NCBI RefSeq assembly: GCF_014529535.1
Contig: NW_023503293.1
Span: forward strand, 4,048,741 to 4,112,740
Direction of reading: 5' to 3'
DNA length: 64,000 bases
DNA from: Bradysia coprophila
Lineage: Eukaryota > Arthropoda > Insecta > Diptera > Sciaridae
The notes under the pieces were generated by a model. The model did no database searches. It had not been told where the DNA came from and saw only the letters and a program-made list of their open reading frames with translations. Shown here piece after piece: positions 24,101 through 37,004 of the stretch (its first letter is position 1; each line of letters begins with the position of its first letter). A program made the translations under genes and the position numbers.

Positions 24101-27100
24101 GAATGAACGATCTGCCTCGGAAATTGTACTCTGGTCGTCAGTGAAATTTAGATAGGAATTTACATCAGCTAGTTCACTTATACAAACCTGCGTGCACGTC
24201 TTTATACGGTTTCACCATTCCTCTCGTGTAAAAAAGCGTAAACAGTTATATTTGTGTGAGCAAAACAACAAAAAGATAATTCTAAATAAATTCCACTCGC
24301 GTCCACTGTAGATTCAAAGACATACTCAATCTTTTTACAGCGTTAATCGAATTGTCATTATTCTTACTATAAGTTAAAGGCAAAGATTTCAGCAGATTTC
24401 TCTGCCTGGAATCCAGGCACTGGATGCCTCTTACTGTGACGAACTCTTGAAATCTGAAATTGTTTTGTCGTATAATTCAACGGTTGGATGAACAATACCA
24501 GATTCAGGATGCCTTGTACATCTTACACCACATCTAACTCAAAAATGTAACCTAGGTTTTGTCTGCACTGTTGATTCTACTCGTAGCCTTTTCATCAACC
24601 ATTTGTTTTTTGATTCATTATAAGGAACAACAACAATATTTTATATGCACTGTTCAATAAAAGAAGTGCGCAGTTGTTGCCTGTATAATTCGCATCGAGG
24701 AAAAGTATTGCCCAACAAAAACTGTCTGTGTAAAATTCCACAGTGTTTCACAAAGCTGAATATTGTCTTGCAGAGAACGATGCGAAGTGTCGAAATCAAG
24801 TCAGTTGAGGGTGCCAGAACAATTGTCCCCGTTTCCGTTTCTGATGTCCTTCAGGCTTTGACTTACACCTTCGCGTTTATCTCTCAGAACTTTACGTATA
24901 GAATAATTAGACCGCTTTTTATTCGGAACACTTACAAACTGTTAGAAGTTAGAACTCAAGATAAGCAAATCAAATGTTTGCACATATGTTTGAGCGTGAA
25001 GAAATAAAGTTTTTTCAGACCTTCATAAGCCACACATATGAGAAATGGTATTTTTGAACTGCATATCAATGCAAAACGTCGAAAGACGTGTTTAATTTTC
25101 TCTCAGATTGAAACAGTGGGCGAATGTTCAGCTCAATATACAAAACGGCCTAGTTACCAATTGCCAGCTATAGGATACGCAATTCGATTAGATCTACAAC
25201 TTGCCTCCGAAGTAACAAATCCCTGAGGGAATGCCTAATACTTCCATATCTCCAGATTCTGAGTCAGATTCTAAATTCATATGCTGGATGATTGTATCAC
25301 CTATCCATCCATCGTCGATTGATGTGATGAGAAACTGCTTAAATCACGCTATGATCAGTTACTCTGATCATATATCATCAACTAATCCCATATTAGACTT
25401 TAGACACCTAAAAGGTGAATACTGGCAATGAACGAATGTTAATTTGTCGCGAATCTTTTATTGTCTACTCCCATAGCAATTACGTTAGATAATGACGCAA
25501 GATTCAAAATCAGATGTTTTAATTTTTCACTTCTGCGTGACGTCACACGTAATCTCTGATTGATACTCATAATAAGCTTGTGGTGAGAAGTGTAAAGGGA
25601 ATCGCTAATCTGAAATTAAGCAAACCATAACTGAATGTATCTTATCTCAGCAAAATAACACCAACTAGATGCATGACAATTTCTTCAATTGTATCTCCAT
25701 GAAGCCTTAACGTGTTCTCGACATATTATATGAGATCGTCGCAAAATTTTAGCGAAAAACATTTTTTGTCGCTTCGGTCATTTTATTTAGAATCAACCAA
25801 TCTAGGATCCATCTACCGAACACTACGAATAAACACCATCCAACCATTCCTTAGCTTGACCATAGTCAATTTGATAGGTCGATTTCGTTCGCAAAAAATT
25901 GCGACTACGTTCCACGTCCGATGGCGTCAATATCCTGAGTTTCTTGTAGAGCGCACCGTTGTTTACAGGAAGGTTAGCCAAATAGCGATTCGGTTGATTT
26001 ACGAGACAATGATTGATAGCCATTATTGACGTCGTTCTAATTGGCATTGGGTCGGGAAGAGATAATTGTTTCTCGGCGAGATGTTGTACTTCTTGAATTG
26101 GTCTTAATTTTACTCTTTTCATGTCTATGCGTGGATAGTAATCGTGTTGGTAAGTGGAAATATTCGACATGACTTGACTTGAAATTTAGAACCTTAAGCG
26201 AATAATTTTCCTCTAATTTTTGACTTAAGTTTTCGTGTAGATTGCTTGATTCGAAACTCATATTTTCAATGTTCTCTTGAAGGCTCGCTGGAAACTTACA
26301 AATGACCGTCCTCGACTACAAGGGATACGGTAAAAACTTTATCAAATCGCAGAAAATGAGTCCAGACAGCTTCATTCAGATGGCCATGCAGTATGCGTTC
26401 TACAAGTAAATTACGAACAATGTTAACAACCGAAGCGTACGATATTCAATCAAATATTAAATTTGCAGATATCATGGTGTCGCTGGTGCACATTATGAGA
26501 CCGGCCAGCAACGTATTTTCATCCACGGCCGAACCGAAACCATTCGTTCGTGTTCGGTTGAGTCATTAGCGTTTGCAAAGGCTATGTGCGACAACACGGT
26601 CAGCGACGCGGATAAATTGAAAGCCTTGAAGGCTGCCGTTACCGGTCATAAGAACTATACCACCATGGCAATGAAAGGTGAAGGTATCGACCGACATTTA
26701 TTGGGCTTGAAAATGATTGCCAAGGAGAATGGTCTGCCCATACCGGAGTTGTATGCGGATGATGGTTTTGTAAAGAGTACACATTACAGGATTTCCACTA
26801 GTCAAGTGAGTGTCTGAAATGATTGTCTTGCAACCTGCCGACTCTCTTTGTTGGACGACCATCAGAATTCGGTTGGCCGATGTGTTTAATGACATTGAAT
26901 TTCAATAATTAGGTTGCATCGGTAAATCGTATTTTCATGTGCTATGGACCAGCTGTTGATGATGGATACGGCCTTTGCTACAATCCCCGAGATGATGACA
27001 TGCTGTTTGCTATTTCGGCGTTTAACTCTTGCCCGGACACTTGTTCCAAAGTAATGGCTCATCAAATGACTGAAGCTCTTGAAGCTATGTATTCCTTATT

Positions 27101-27137
27101 GTTAAGAGTCGGCGAACGACCAATAAGCAAAATGTGA
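21136..27137 (+). CDS. CRAT: carnitine O-acetyltransferase
   Basis: This enzyme moves acetyl groups between CoA and carnitine in mitochondria and peroxisomes. Exons: 21136-21197 (optional start), 21671-21740, 22718-23323, 23389-23563, 23626-23905, 23963-24082, 26283-26405, 26469-26805 and 26913-27137, all in phase. From the Met at 21705 the protein has 633 residues, close to the family length of about 626. The catalytic His is in YEHSPAEG (CAC at 23844). The N-terminus from 21705 (MLRFSSRCYNHL) looks like a mitochondrial presequence; the C-terminus is SKM, a PTS1-type peroxisomal signal. An ATG at 21136 in a good context is also in frame through a GT-AG intron and would add 32 residues, so alternative starts are possible. 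Intron 24083-26282 holds a dispersed repeat and a likely nested gene. Confidence 0.93.
24640..25210. repeat. dispersed repeat copy in CRAT intron
   Basis: 24969-25035 (inverted) and 25037-25128 (direct) match the two parts of the repeat at 10560-10920. The adjacent open frame at 24645-25007 is not recognisable as a protein. The element boundaries are uncertain. Confidence 0.5.
25823..26170 (-). CDS. possible small nested gene, unknown function
   Basis: An uninterrupted 115-codon frame runs antisense inside a CRAT intron, from ATG at 26170 to TAG at 25823. Unlike the other intronic frames it has balanced amino-acid use and a polar, Tyr- and Pro-containing sequence, with no membrane segment and no signal peptide. 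Near the C-terminus it has TYQIDYGQ. Repeated short Tyr-x-x-Asp-Tyr-Gly-type motifs occur in some axonemal microtubule inner proteins, but this likeness is weak and I do not assign a function. It may be a testis-type small gene, since nested intronic genes of that kind are common in flies (inference). Confidence 0.45.
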   Translation of the reverse strand: MSNISTYQHDYYPRIDMKRVKLRPIQEVQHLAEKQLSLPDPMPIRTTSIMAINHCLVNQPNRYLANLPVNNGALYKKLRILTPSDVERSRNFLRTKSTYQIDYGQAKEWLDGVYS

Positions 27138-27308
27138 TTTGTTAAAATATGGATACCTGATCGGATGGGTGGGTTCAAATGAAATTTTCATCGTTTTTAT
27201 GTTTATAAATTTACAAATTTATTGGTTTGGTTTTCATTCAATTTCTTTTTCTTTTACAAAATACACAAAAATTCTCAAAAAATAATCGTCTCAAATCGAA
27301 TGGTCTAC

Positions 27309-28495
27309 TTAAAGCTGTTTCACTAGACGCACTGGCCCCGAGTCCATCGATGCCGGATGAATTTTGTTGAATTCAAGTTTCATTGCCGGAACCCATTCGC
27401 CTTAATGGTTCGCAAATTAGTACGAAGAAAAATAAACTACTCAAAAGAGGCAACCTACCATTTTCCAATATCTTCTGGACTCGTTTGCTCAGCACTTCCT
27501 GTGTCTGACGAGCTTCTTGCAATCGATTTTCTCTGACGTATTTCATAATTTCGAGCGACAACTCTGGACAGAAATTCAAGGTCGTCATAATGGATGACTC
27601 AAAACCAATAGCTGCGGCAGCACACAGAATAGTATCGGCTCCAAGGAACACACTACGTCCTGGTTTCAGACAGGCTGTTCCCTGTTCCAAATCACCGGAT
27701 GTATACTTCAAGCCAACAAAGTTGGGAATCTCCTTTTCGGCCAGATTTAAGAACTTTGGCATATTCACTGTAAATAGATATGGTTAAAGGTCAAGGTCAC
27801 CTCAGCTAATAGAACGGTTTATCAAAGAATAATTTCTTACAGTTAACTCCACTCATCCATGGTATGTGATAGTACAATAATGGAGTAGTCGGACAGAATT
27901 GCGAAATGTCTTTCAGGTATTTGACCAGCTCCTCTTCGGTTTTCGGCTTAAAGTACAATTCGGGTAGACATAAAATCGAATCAACTTTGATCGACTCAGC
28001 ATGGATTGCCTGGTGAATGCGGAATTTTGTAAATTTATACCGTCTTTGCGCACAACAAAAAGTCTTACCAATTCGATCACATCTGCGAATGGTGCACCAC
28101 CGATTTGAATCATTGTCGTTATTTTCAAATCTTGGCTCACTTTTTGCCAGCGTTCTGCCGTCTGTTTCCGTTCATCAACACTTAAGCTCATACCTTCGCC
28201 GGACGTACCATTCACTGTTGATAACATACGCAGTTAAAGAAACGTTTAAATTAAGTTGACCAAATTCAAGAACACCCACCTAAAACACCGTCAACGCCGT
28301 TCTTTTTCAAGTACTCAGCGTACGGGGTAATCTGATTTAGATTTACGGTTCTTCGTCTGGAGTAAACAAACAAACAAAAAACTTCAAAATTTGCACACAA
28401 AATAAACAAAATCGTCACACTCACTTATCATCATGGAACGCAGTGAACACCGGTGCCATAAGTCCTTTAAAGTTAAATGCTACTTTAGCCGTCAT
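27309..28495 (-). CDS. NPL: N-acetylneuraminate lyase (DHDPS/NAL family)
   Basis: The family includes the enzyme that cleaves sialic acid to pyruvate and N-acetylmannosamine through a Schiff base. Six exons on the minus strand join in phase: 28495-28425, 28356-28280, 28214-28069, 28009-27841, 27767-27459 and 27400-27309, giving 287 residues, slightly short of human NPL. Seen: GLMAPVFTAF near the N-terminus, the phosphate/carboxylate-binding loop NGTSGEG, the catalytic Tyr in YYHIPWMSGV and the Schiff-base Lys in FVGLKYTSGD. The order and spacing fit a TIM-barrel lyase of this family, and YYHIP favours NPL over bacterial dihydrodipicolinate synthase. The exact substrate in this insect is inferred. 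It converges on CRAT; only 171 bp separate the two stop codons. Confidence 0.9.
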
Positions 28496-29084
28496 TGTTG
28501 TTGCTTCACTGAATGGTCACTTGTAAACTGAAGCCGAACACCAGAAATTAATATTTATGTGTTCTCCGATCGGTCGTATCGTACGCTGATTACAGCTAAA
28601 CGGGGAGATAATGTAAATTTTTTTTGTGTCATGTTTGTATCACTTTCAAGACCTGTGGCAAGTCAAACATTGATATAAATATTATGATGAAGACACACGT
28701 AGTGTTCGCGTCAAAAGCAAGAAATTTATCTCGACTTAGATAAGTACGATCTGACTGAGGTAATAAAACCAGTTGATGACAGGTATTTTTAGATACTGTG
28801 AAGAAGTTAAACTTATTCTGTGTTATGAAAAATGTAAACGCAGCTGACTTATCCGCTTATCTGTATCTGTACAAATGTTTTACAAAAACAAACATTTTGT
28901 AGAAAAATACTTTGAAGTCAAGTTATTATCAAGAATGTAATGGAAAATCTTACAAAGTAGAATGAGAGGTTATTTTAAGTGGAATATATTTGTTTATGTG
29001 GATGGATTAACCGAACAGCTACTATAGCACCTAAAATATCATTCACGAATCTGTTACTTCATTTGATCAAAGTTGGAATCAACG
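28496..29084. other. intergenic, no gene seen
   Basis: This is upstream of the N-acetylneuraminate lyase gene and presumably contains its promoter. No motif can be singled out with confidence. Confidence 0.4.
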
Positions 29085-29565
29085 CACCCCAAGCAAAAGT
29101 GCTTCGATTGACACCTGCCAAGTAGAGTACTATTTTGTATGAAATTTTACAGTGTAAAATTTTGTATGGAGCACTGCATAGCATCTGAACCAAGCAGTAG
29201 AACAGATTTTCTGCAACCCAACTATGTTGCCATTATAAAAGATCAGAGTTGCCGGTGTACTATATTTTCATTAAATAATAATATTTGACAATTATTTGTG
29301 TGAATTTCTATAAATCTGTTTGAAATGACCTACTTGTCTACATTTTAAAGTGAACTAAAAATTTTAAATTTGTGCCACTTTAAAGGCTCTCAATCTCATT
29401 AAATTTTTACTTGCGGCGGTTCAAAAAATGTTGTTTATTTTGTGTCAGATCATATTAGAGAGGCTACATTTCCGTTAAACAAATCTGTTCTAGTGCATGG
29501 TTCAGTGCTATTAGCACTGTCAAGTTTCAGTACACCATTTAGAGTACCACTATTGCTTGAAGTGC
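29085..29565. mobile_element. palindromic MITE split by a nested MITE
   Basis: The outer element has ends AAGCAAAAGTGCT (left) and its relative in inverse (right, to about 29565), and the interior words TACTATTTTGTATGAAATTT and GTTTCAGTACACCATTTAGA. The same words occur uninterrupted at 53776-53932. The outer element is cut by 29177-29511. Confidence 0.65.
29177..29511. mobile_element. 335-bp nested inverted-repeat element
   Basis: The ends, about TAGCATCTGAACCAAGCAG and its imperfect inverse, are followed by AACAGATTT in both arms. Flanks are GAGCACTG (29169-29176) and TAGCACTG (29512-29519), an 8-bp duplication with one mismatch, which suggests hAT. No coding capacity. Confidence 0.65.
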
Positions 29566-30031
29566 ATTGTTGTAATTCAAAATCTTTTCTAATGAGTCAT
29601 TAGTTTTAACATTAGTTTTACTATGACTAGAAACGAATTAAAAGGAGTCACGCAAAGGAATCAAATAGTTATATCTATTGAGATAAGTCTTGAGTCATTA
29701 CTCGACCATTTTTTTTGGGCTTATATTCGGGAATACAAAGTACCTATGCTGTGTCAGGTATGCTTCCGTCAAATAGTGTAAAGAAGCCAAACATTCTTTA
29801 TGTCAATATTGTTGGCCATTTTGTTTGTTTACTTAAGGGTACAATATTCTTCGAACCGTTTTTAGTTTCGCTAAAGTCATTCAACATCATTACTGTAAAG
29901 TTGGTTCAGAAGAAAAGTTCCACGTAAATGAGAACACATACGGAATTTTTTTCGGCAATGTAGGTGAAGTCATCTCGAGATTTTCTTGAGGTAATCCTGA
30001 GATCTCAATAATTTTGCGTGGTTTATTCGTA

Positions 30032-30432
30032 TCAGTCAAAAACATTCAAAGAGTAAAAGTGACGCAAGTCCATATAGGTGACGTATTCTGCGCTTGTACG
30101 CAAAAATTGTCAACGCAAAAATTTTACCAAAAAAATTTCAGAACATATTTGTCCCTATGTTAACAATTTTTTTTTTTAACATTTTATTAAAATCATTCGT
30201 GTAACATACGGGTTGTAACGCAATTTTCTTAAAAGTACTTTCTTCAACATCTGCAACTTGTGACGCAAAAATTTGTTGGTAAACTTTTTCTTCTAGAATT
30301 TGTTTGGCCTAATTTTTGCTTTGACAATTTTTGCGTACAAGCGCAGAATGCGTCACCTATAGCTATATCAGTTGTTTTGGAAGTATGTCCAGGGAATTGC
30401 GTCACTTTTACTCTTTGAGTGTTTTTGACTAA
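30032..30432. mobile_element. Tc1/mariner-like palindromic MITE
   Basis: Begins TCAGTCAAAAACATTCAAAG after a TA and ends with the inverse (ACTTTTACTCTTTGAGTG, then TTTTTGACTAA) before TA. A second, inner inverted repeat (GTGACG(C)ATTCTGCGCTTGTACGC) pairs about 30080-30125 with 30310-30358. TA duplication and CAGTCAAAAA-type ends fit Tc1/mariner. Confidence 0.65.
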
Positions 30433-32266
30433 TATATCAGTTGGTTTGGAAGTTTGGTTTGATTTTCTGGTTTGTTATTTGGTAGCAATTTATATCCTTA
30501 AAAAGTGTTTTCTCGACGTTTAAGAAGGTTCACTATCCGAATCTGTAGAGACGAAGAAAAGTGTTTGGTAATGCATGTGGGATTGTGGGATAAATAGCAT
30601 TGATTGGATTGTATTGCCAGTTTCTTATTTTTCTTCAACTGTAATAATTTGTTGAGCAATATGAAATAATCTTTCTAGCAACTTAAGCAATAACCGTTGC
30701 ACACTTTATTAAAATTACAAAATAATTACTACCTAAAAAAATGAATCCATAAAAATCTCTAGTGAATCATTGCCGAAGCTACTAAAATCCAAAATAGACG
30801 AATTTTCGAAGCACCATTAATCTGCGAATAGCATTCATATTGACCATTCGCAGTTGACTTCTTCTACAAGGAAAATCGTACGTATCTTCAGAGATGCTGA
30901 TGCTGATGATGCTGTCCACATACGAAATGTTTTTTTTGCCCTGGTTTTCATGGCGAAAATGTCGTAACTAATGAAGCCAGTAATTTTTTCTGTCCTAAAT
31001 CGCAATTGCTGCAGCTGTCAATGAAATTTAGTGTGAGAATGCCACCATTTGGGCGTCAGTATAAACCTAAACAGATATGTAAATATCGTTGCGAATTTTA
31101 AGAATAACTATGAAAGTGTGACGAATTTCTTCTGTTTAAATTCTGGATTCTTTCCGTGACCATCCTATTGTCATTAAGTGGTCAATTTCAAATGAACAGA
31201 AATTGGGACAATCGGGTGCTGAGGAATACTTCAAAGGTATCACTACGTATACCAGACAACTCGAACCATCTCGTCCAATAACCGATTCGATTACAACAAA
31301 TAGGGATCAGGACCTTTTGTACATCGTTTCTTACTCCAACTACACATACCGCAAAATAGACCCAAATAGACCTAACTCAATTTTTTCTTTCTGCTGTCTG
31401 AAAAAGAAAAATGGTAATTAGGTCTTTTTCGCGTTACTATATGTTCCTACCGTTCAGGACCTGAAATTCGTGAATTTTTTAGTGAAATTAAATGAAATAT
31501 CTATCAATATTAGGCCGTAGTAGTAGTGTCAGCGAAGAATGTTTTGTGATTTTTTTCCTCTTTTAACGGATGAATGAACCTATTAGAGGTATCATGAGTA
31601 ATTATTGCCTGAAAAATGATGAGCGTTGGGCCCTATGATCGTTGGGTTTTTTTTTAATCGTGTATGAGTGAAGGTCATTTTTCAAATTTTCTTCATTGAA
31701 CGTCCTAAGGTTTTTTTGGTAGCCAGTCTGGCCCTAAAAAGGAGTAAAGGTGTTGTACCACAATTTCTAAAAATTAAATTCCATTTCTCGTCATGAACTT
31801 CTACAGAAGATTGTCTCAAACTTTCACGAAGTACTTTATTACAATAAACTAGAATACTTTAGATGCGACCTCGTAATTCATTAATTCGGAACCAACTTTG
31901 TGATACCCGAAAACTGACTTGTTTGTTTTTAAACAACTTGTTTCAGTAAATGTTTTTCGACAAGTTTATAGTTGCATACATCGCCTTCGGCTCGCATAAG
32001 CAAACTCTACTTTTGTCGAAAAGACAGTCAGAGGAGGCCGTTAATCAAAAAACACATCTGTGTTATTATTTCAAACCACTAGGTTGGTTCCTAAAACTTT
32101 GGATGATTCCTCTGGCACTAACTAACTTCCATCGAACTTTTTGATGGATTTGGGTTCTTTTCGACATGAGTGAGGTGTTCCAAGATGGGGTTCTAGATTT
32201 TAGGATTCAGACTGATGTCTCTAGATTTTTTTTAACTTACATAAGCTTTTATCAAAGGTGGTGATA
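30433..32266. other. intergenic, no gene seen
   Basis: AT-rich DNA without recognisable genes. The short open frames at 31203-31421 and 31950-32144 have no protein likeness. Confidence 0.5.
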
Positions 32267-32572
32267 TCAGTCAAAAAAAACCCTTGAATGGTAAATGTGA
32301 CGCAAGTCCTTTATTGCAAAAGTTTTATCAACAAAAAATTGACCCAAAAAAATTTTGAAAGAAAATTTTACAAAAAGAAATTTGCTTCAGAAGAATGCAG
32401 ATGTTGAGGAAACCTTTGTTAGGAAACCGGTTCAAAAATGTACTGAAAGAATTTAAACGGAAGAAAGCCGAATCGCCTGCCACTTTTGACGTAAAATTCT
32501 TTTTGCAAAATTTTCTTTCAAAATTTTTTGGACCTGCGTCACATTTAACCTTTAAGGGTTTTTTTTGACTGA
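32267..32572. mobile_element. Tc1/mariner-like MITE, related ends
   Basis: Begins TCAGTCAAAAAAAACCCTTG, followed by a GTGACGCAAGTCC-type inner arm, and ends with the inverse (TTTTTTTTGACTGA). The ends and the GTGACGCAAGTCC block are shared with 30032-30432, but the middles differ. The left flank is TA; the right is TT. Confidence 0.65.
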
Positions 32573-33438
32573 TTTGCTATTATCCCAAATTTTCTACCTT
32601 ATGCAATAAATTAATTTCGCAGCATCCAAAGTAATCTACTATTATGGCGACTACTATAGAACTGCAGCGTTAGATTTGAAGAGCTTTTACCTTATTACAA
32701 ATGAAATATTCCACTGTTACCAATAGAATTCCATAAAAACTTCTCTCGAAAGTTTGGTATGTTCTATTTTTTTCGTTTTTTATTTAAATGAAAAAAAAAA
32801 AAACAGCGAAGTTGACAAAATGTAAGCTAAACAACCCATTTACAAAACTTCTTGACATTGTGTACGATTTTTTCTCTCTTTTTTCGGTTATTTATACGTA
32901 TACACTATTAAAGTTTCCAACGACAATAGATTCAATTTATGTCAGCGCAAGTGTCAGCGTTAATTTGAGTTCATTTTCATACATTGCATCAGGTCCCTTA
33001 TTTGACGTTTCAAAAATGAACCGCTCCTGTTCTATTCTACAAACAACGATACACTTCGATGATAACGACAAAATTTGCACAAAAATAAACTCAATCATTG
33101 AACTCAATCAAACCTCAATCTCAACACAGGCCTCGACTAATTTGAGAGTTGTATTGTCTTGATCAGAACATCGTAACCAGTTACTTTTAAACTGAAATGT
33201 TGACAAGAAGAACTTGTCATCGAACGTGTCATACGTATTCCGAGTAGCTCGCCAATTTTTCATTTCGCTTTCTAAGAGGTAAGGCGAATAAAATATCTGT
33301 GGTTTAACCTTCATCCATATAAAATTAGCGCAATATCGTATTCATTTTCTTTATTAAGAAATAGTCAAATCAAAGCAAATTACATTCTCAACCAAAATAT
33401 GCCTCTCCTGTAATACTGTTTGCAATCGAATTATCTTT
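32573..33438. other. intergenic, no gene seen
   Basis: AT-rich DNA between a MITE and the 3' end of the zinc-finger gene. A 124-codon open frame at 32788-33162 has a low-complexity composition and no recognised likeness. Confidence 0.45.
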
Positions 33439-35583
<2,145 letters not shown>

Positions 35584-35708
35584 TTTTGATTAACAGTGTT
35601 TAACAGCTTGCGATGAAAGATACAAAACCAACACAAATAATTTCCATACACAAAATCGAAAAAAACGAAAACTAAAACTACAAAAATATTTGTAGTGCAT
35701 GACAGGTC
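35584..35708. promoter_or_regulatory. probable promoter of zinc-finger gene
   Basis: This is the 125-bp gap between the zinc-finger ATG (minus) and the ATG of an unrecognised open frame on the plus strand. If both are genes it is a divergent promoter. No TATA box or initiator stands out. Confidence 0.3.
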
Positions 35709-35948
35709 ATGACAGCCACGACATCTATATCGAAGAAATTTTTAGCGGAATTTTTGAAAGTGTCACTCTTTCGATTTTCCAGCAACGACGGAAGGTTCGT
35801 GATCAACTCAGAAGTGTATTTAGCTGTTCTGAGAAATATGTCTGACGATATGTATTGCGAATCAGTTATTTTGTACAAACAATATTTTTTAACGACCTTC
35901 GATATCCTTCAAGACATTCAACTAAAAGTACACAGCTGTTTTCGATAA
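35709..35948 (+). CDS. unrecognised small open frame, possible gene
   Basis: A 79-codon frame begins 125 bp from the divergent zinc-finger start. It has an amphipathic, helix-prone composition (FLAEFLKVSLFRFSS), with no signal peptide, no transmembrane segment and no motif that I can name. Size and helical pattern recall small histone-fold proteins, but I see no diagnostic residue and the likeness may be chance. An intron or a non-coding status is possible. Confidence 0.25.
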   Translation: MTATTSISKKFLAEFLKVSLFRFSSNDGRFVINSEVYLAVLRNMSDDMYCESVILYKQYFLTTFDILQDIQLKVHSCFR

Positions 35949-36204
35949 GTTGCTCGATTTTTAAGCAAAAATTTTACTCACCAATTTGTTAAAATGTCAA
36001 AAATATTATTTCATGTCCCATATCAGTGATTTTCCTCTATTCCACGGAATTAATGTCATTCCGACTGGCCTTTTCACATCGTCTTTCGAAATCGGTGGTT
36101 CCAAAATAATAGGGATACCGGCTCACGAAAAAGCATGCGAGAAGATTTTGTTAATATTATTGTGTCTCGGAATCCATCCTTTACTTTTTTACAAGATGAT
36201 GACG

Positions 36205-37004
36205 GTTAATTCGTCTACTAGCTTCCCACAAACACAACGGTGTTCTTCACATATCTTGCAACCCAATCTAAGCGCTACAGCTATTCTTGCCGCATTAGTG
36301 TCTAAAAGTAACCCCAGATTACTTGAAGTTATAACTTGCAACCACTTTGAAGCCTCTTTTGTTGATGATGCAAGTAACCTAGCACGGTCTACTGGAGAAA
36401 TAGAAGCCAACAACTCGCCAAAAATATTTCGCACACCTATCAAGTCCCATTTCTTTTGAATACTTTTAGCTTTTTCACTTAACAAATAGTATTCAGAAGG
36501 AAGACTTTGCAAAACCGATAGAACGTCACGGTTTAACACTTTTAAACCAAATTTGCTGAGGATCTCATTCGACAATTTCGAAGACTGATGGACAGACAAC
36601 AAGTACGCTGGATAGGCCAACCCCAAGGATTTTTTAATCCCAAAACCACCGAACGAAAGAGGGAGAGATGCCTGCTTCCAGGGAACCACTCCAAGTTTCG
36701 TGTTCGTAATAACTTTAAGCGTAGTACGAAGTCTGTCTAATACATCGGGCAAGAGATAATTGAGCCTGGGAGCTGAAAGAGAACTCTTAAAAACACACAA
36801 AGCAGGATGAACGTCCAAAAGCTGTAAATGCTTTGACAACAGCTCGACGCTTTCAACCTTAGTCGAAAACAATCCATGGACACCTTCTTCGAAAATAGGA
36901 GCTCCAAGCAATTCGAAAGAAGTTTTGTCAACTTTACGAATGCCTGGTAAAAGACCCGATATTTCCCTGTATATTTCATTCTCCGCTTCTACTGACGCAT
37001 TCAC
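36205..37004 (-). pseudogene. reverse-transcriptase element fragment (thumb to C-terminal region)
   Basis: A 271-codon open frame on the minus strand, intact from 37004 to about 36205, where the likeness stops abruptly after CKICEEHRCVCGK. Seen: LLGAPIFEEG, LSAPRLNYLLPDVL, WKQASLPLSFGGFGI and ARLLASSTKEASKWLQV, followed by ARIAVALRLGCKICEEH. I recognise this as the region after the polymerase palm in a family of retroelement reverse transcriptases. The polymerase domain with its catalytic Asp residues is missing upstream and the Cys-His tail is missing downstream. The open frame suggests a fairly young fragment. The clade is not certain. Confidence 0.65.

Noticed and set aside
35709..35948. 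Assignment of the small frame as a CENP-X/MHF2 histone-fold protein
   Set aside because: Only size and a vague helical pattern agree; none of the family's conserved positions can be placed with confidence.
35986..36459. 157-codon plus-strand frame
   Set aside because: Mostly antisense to the reverse-transcriptase fragment and not protein-like.
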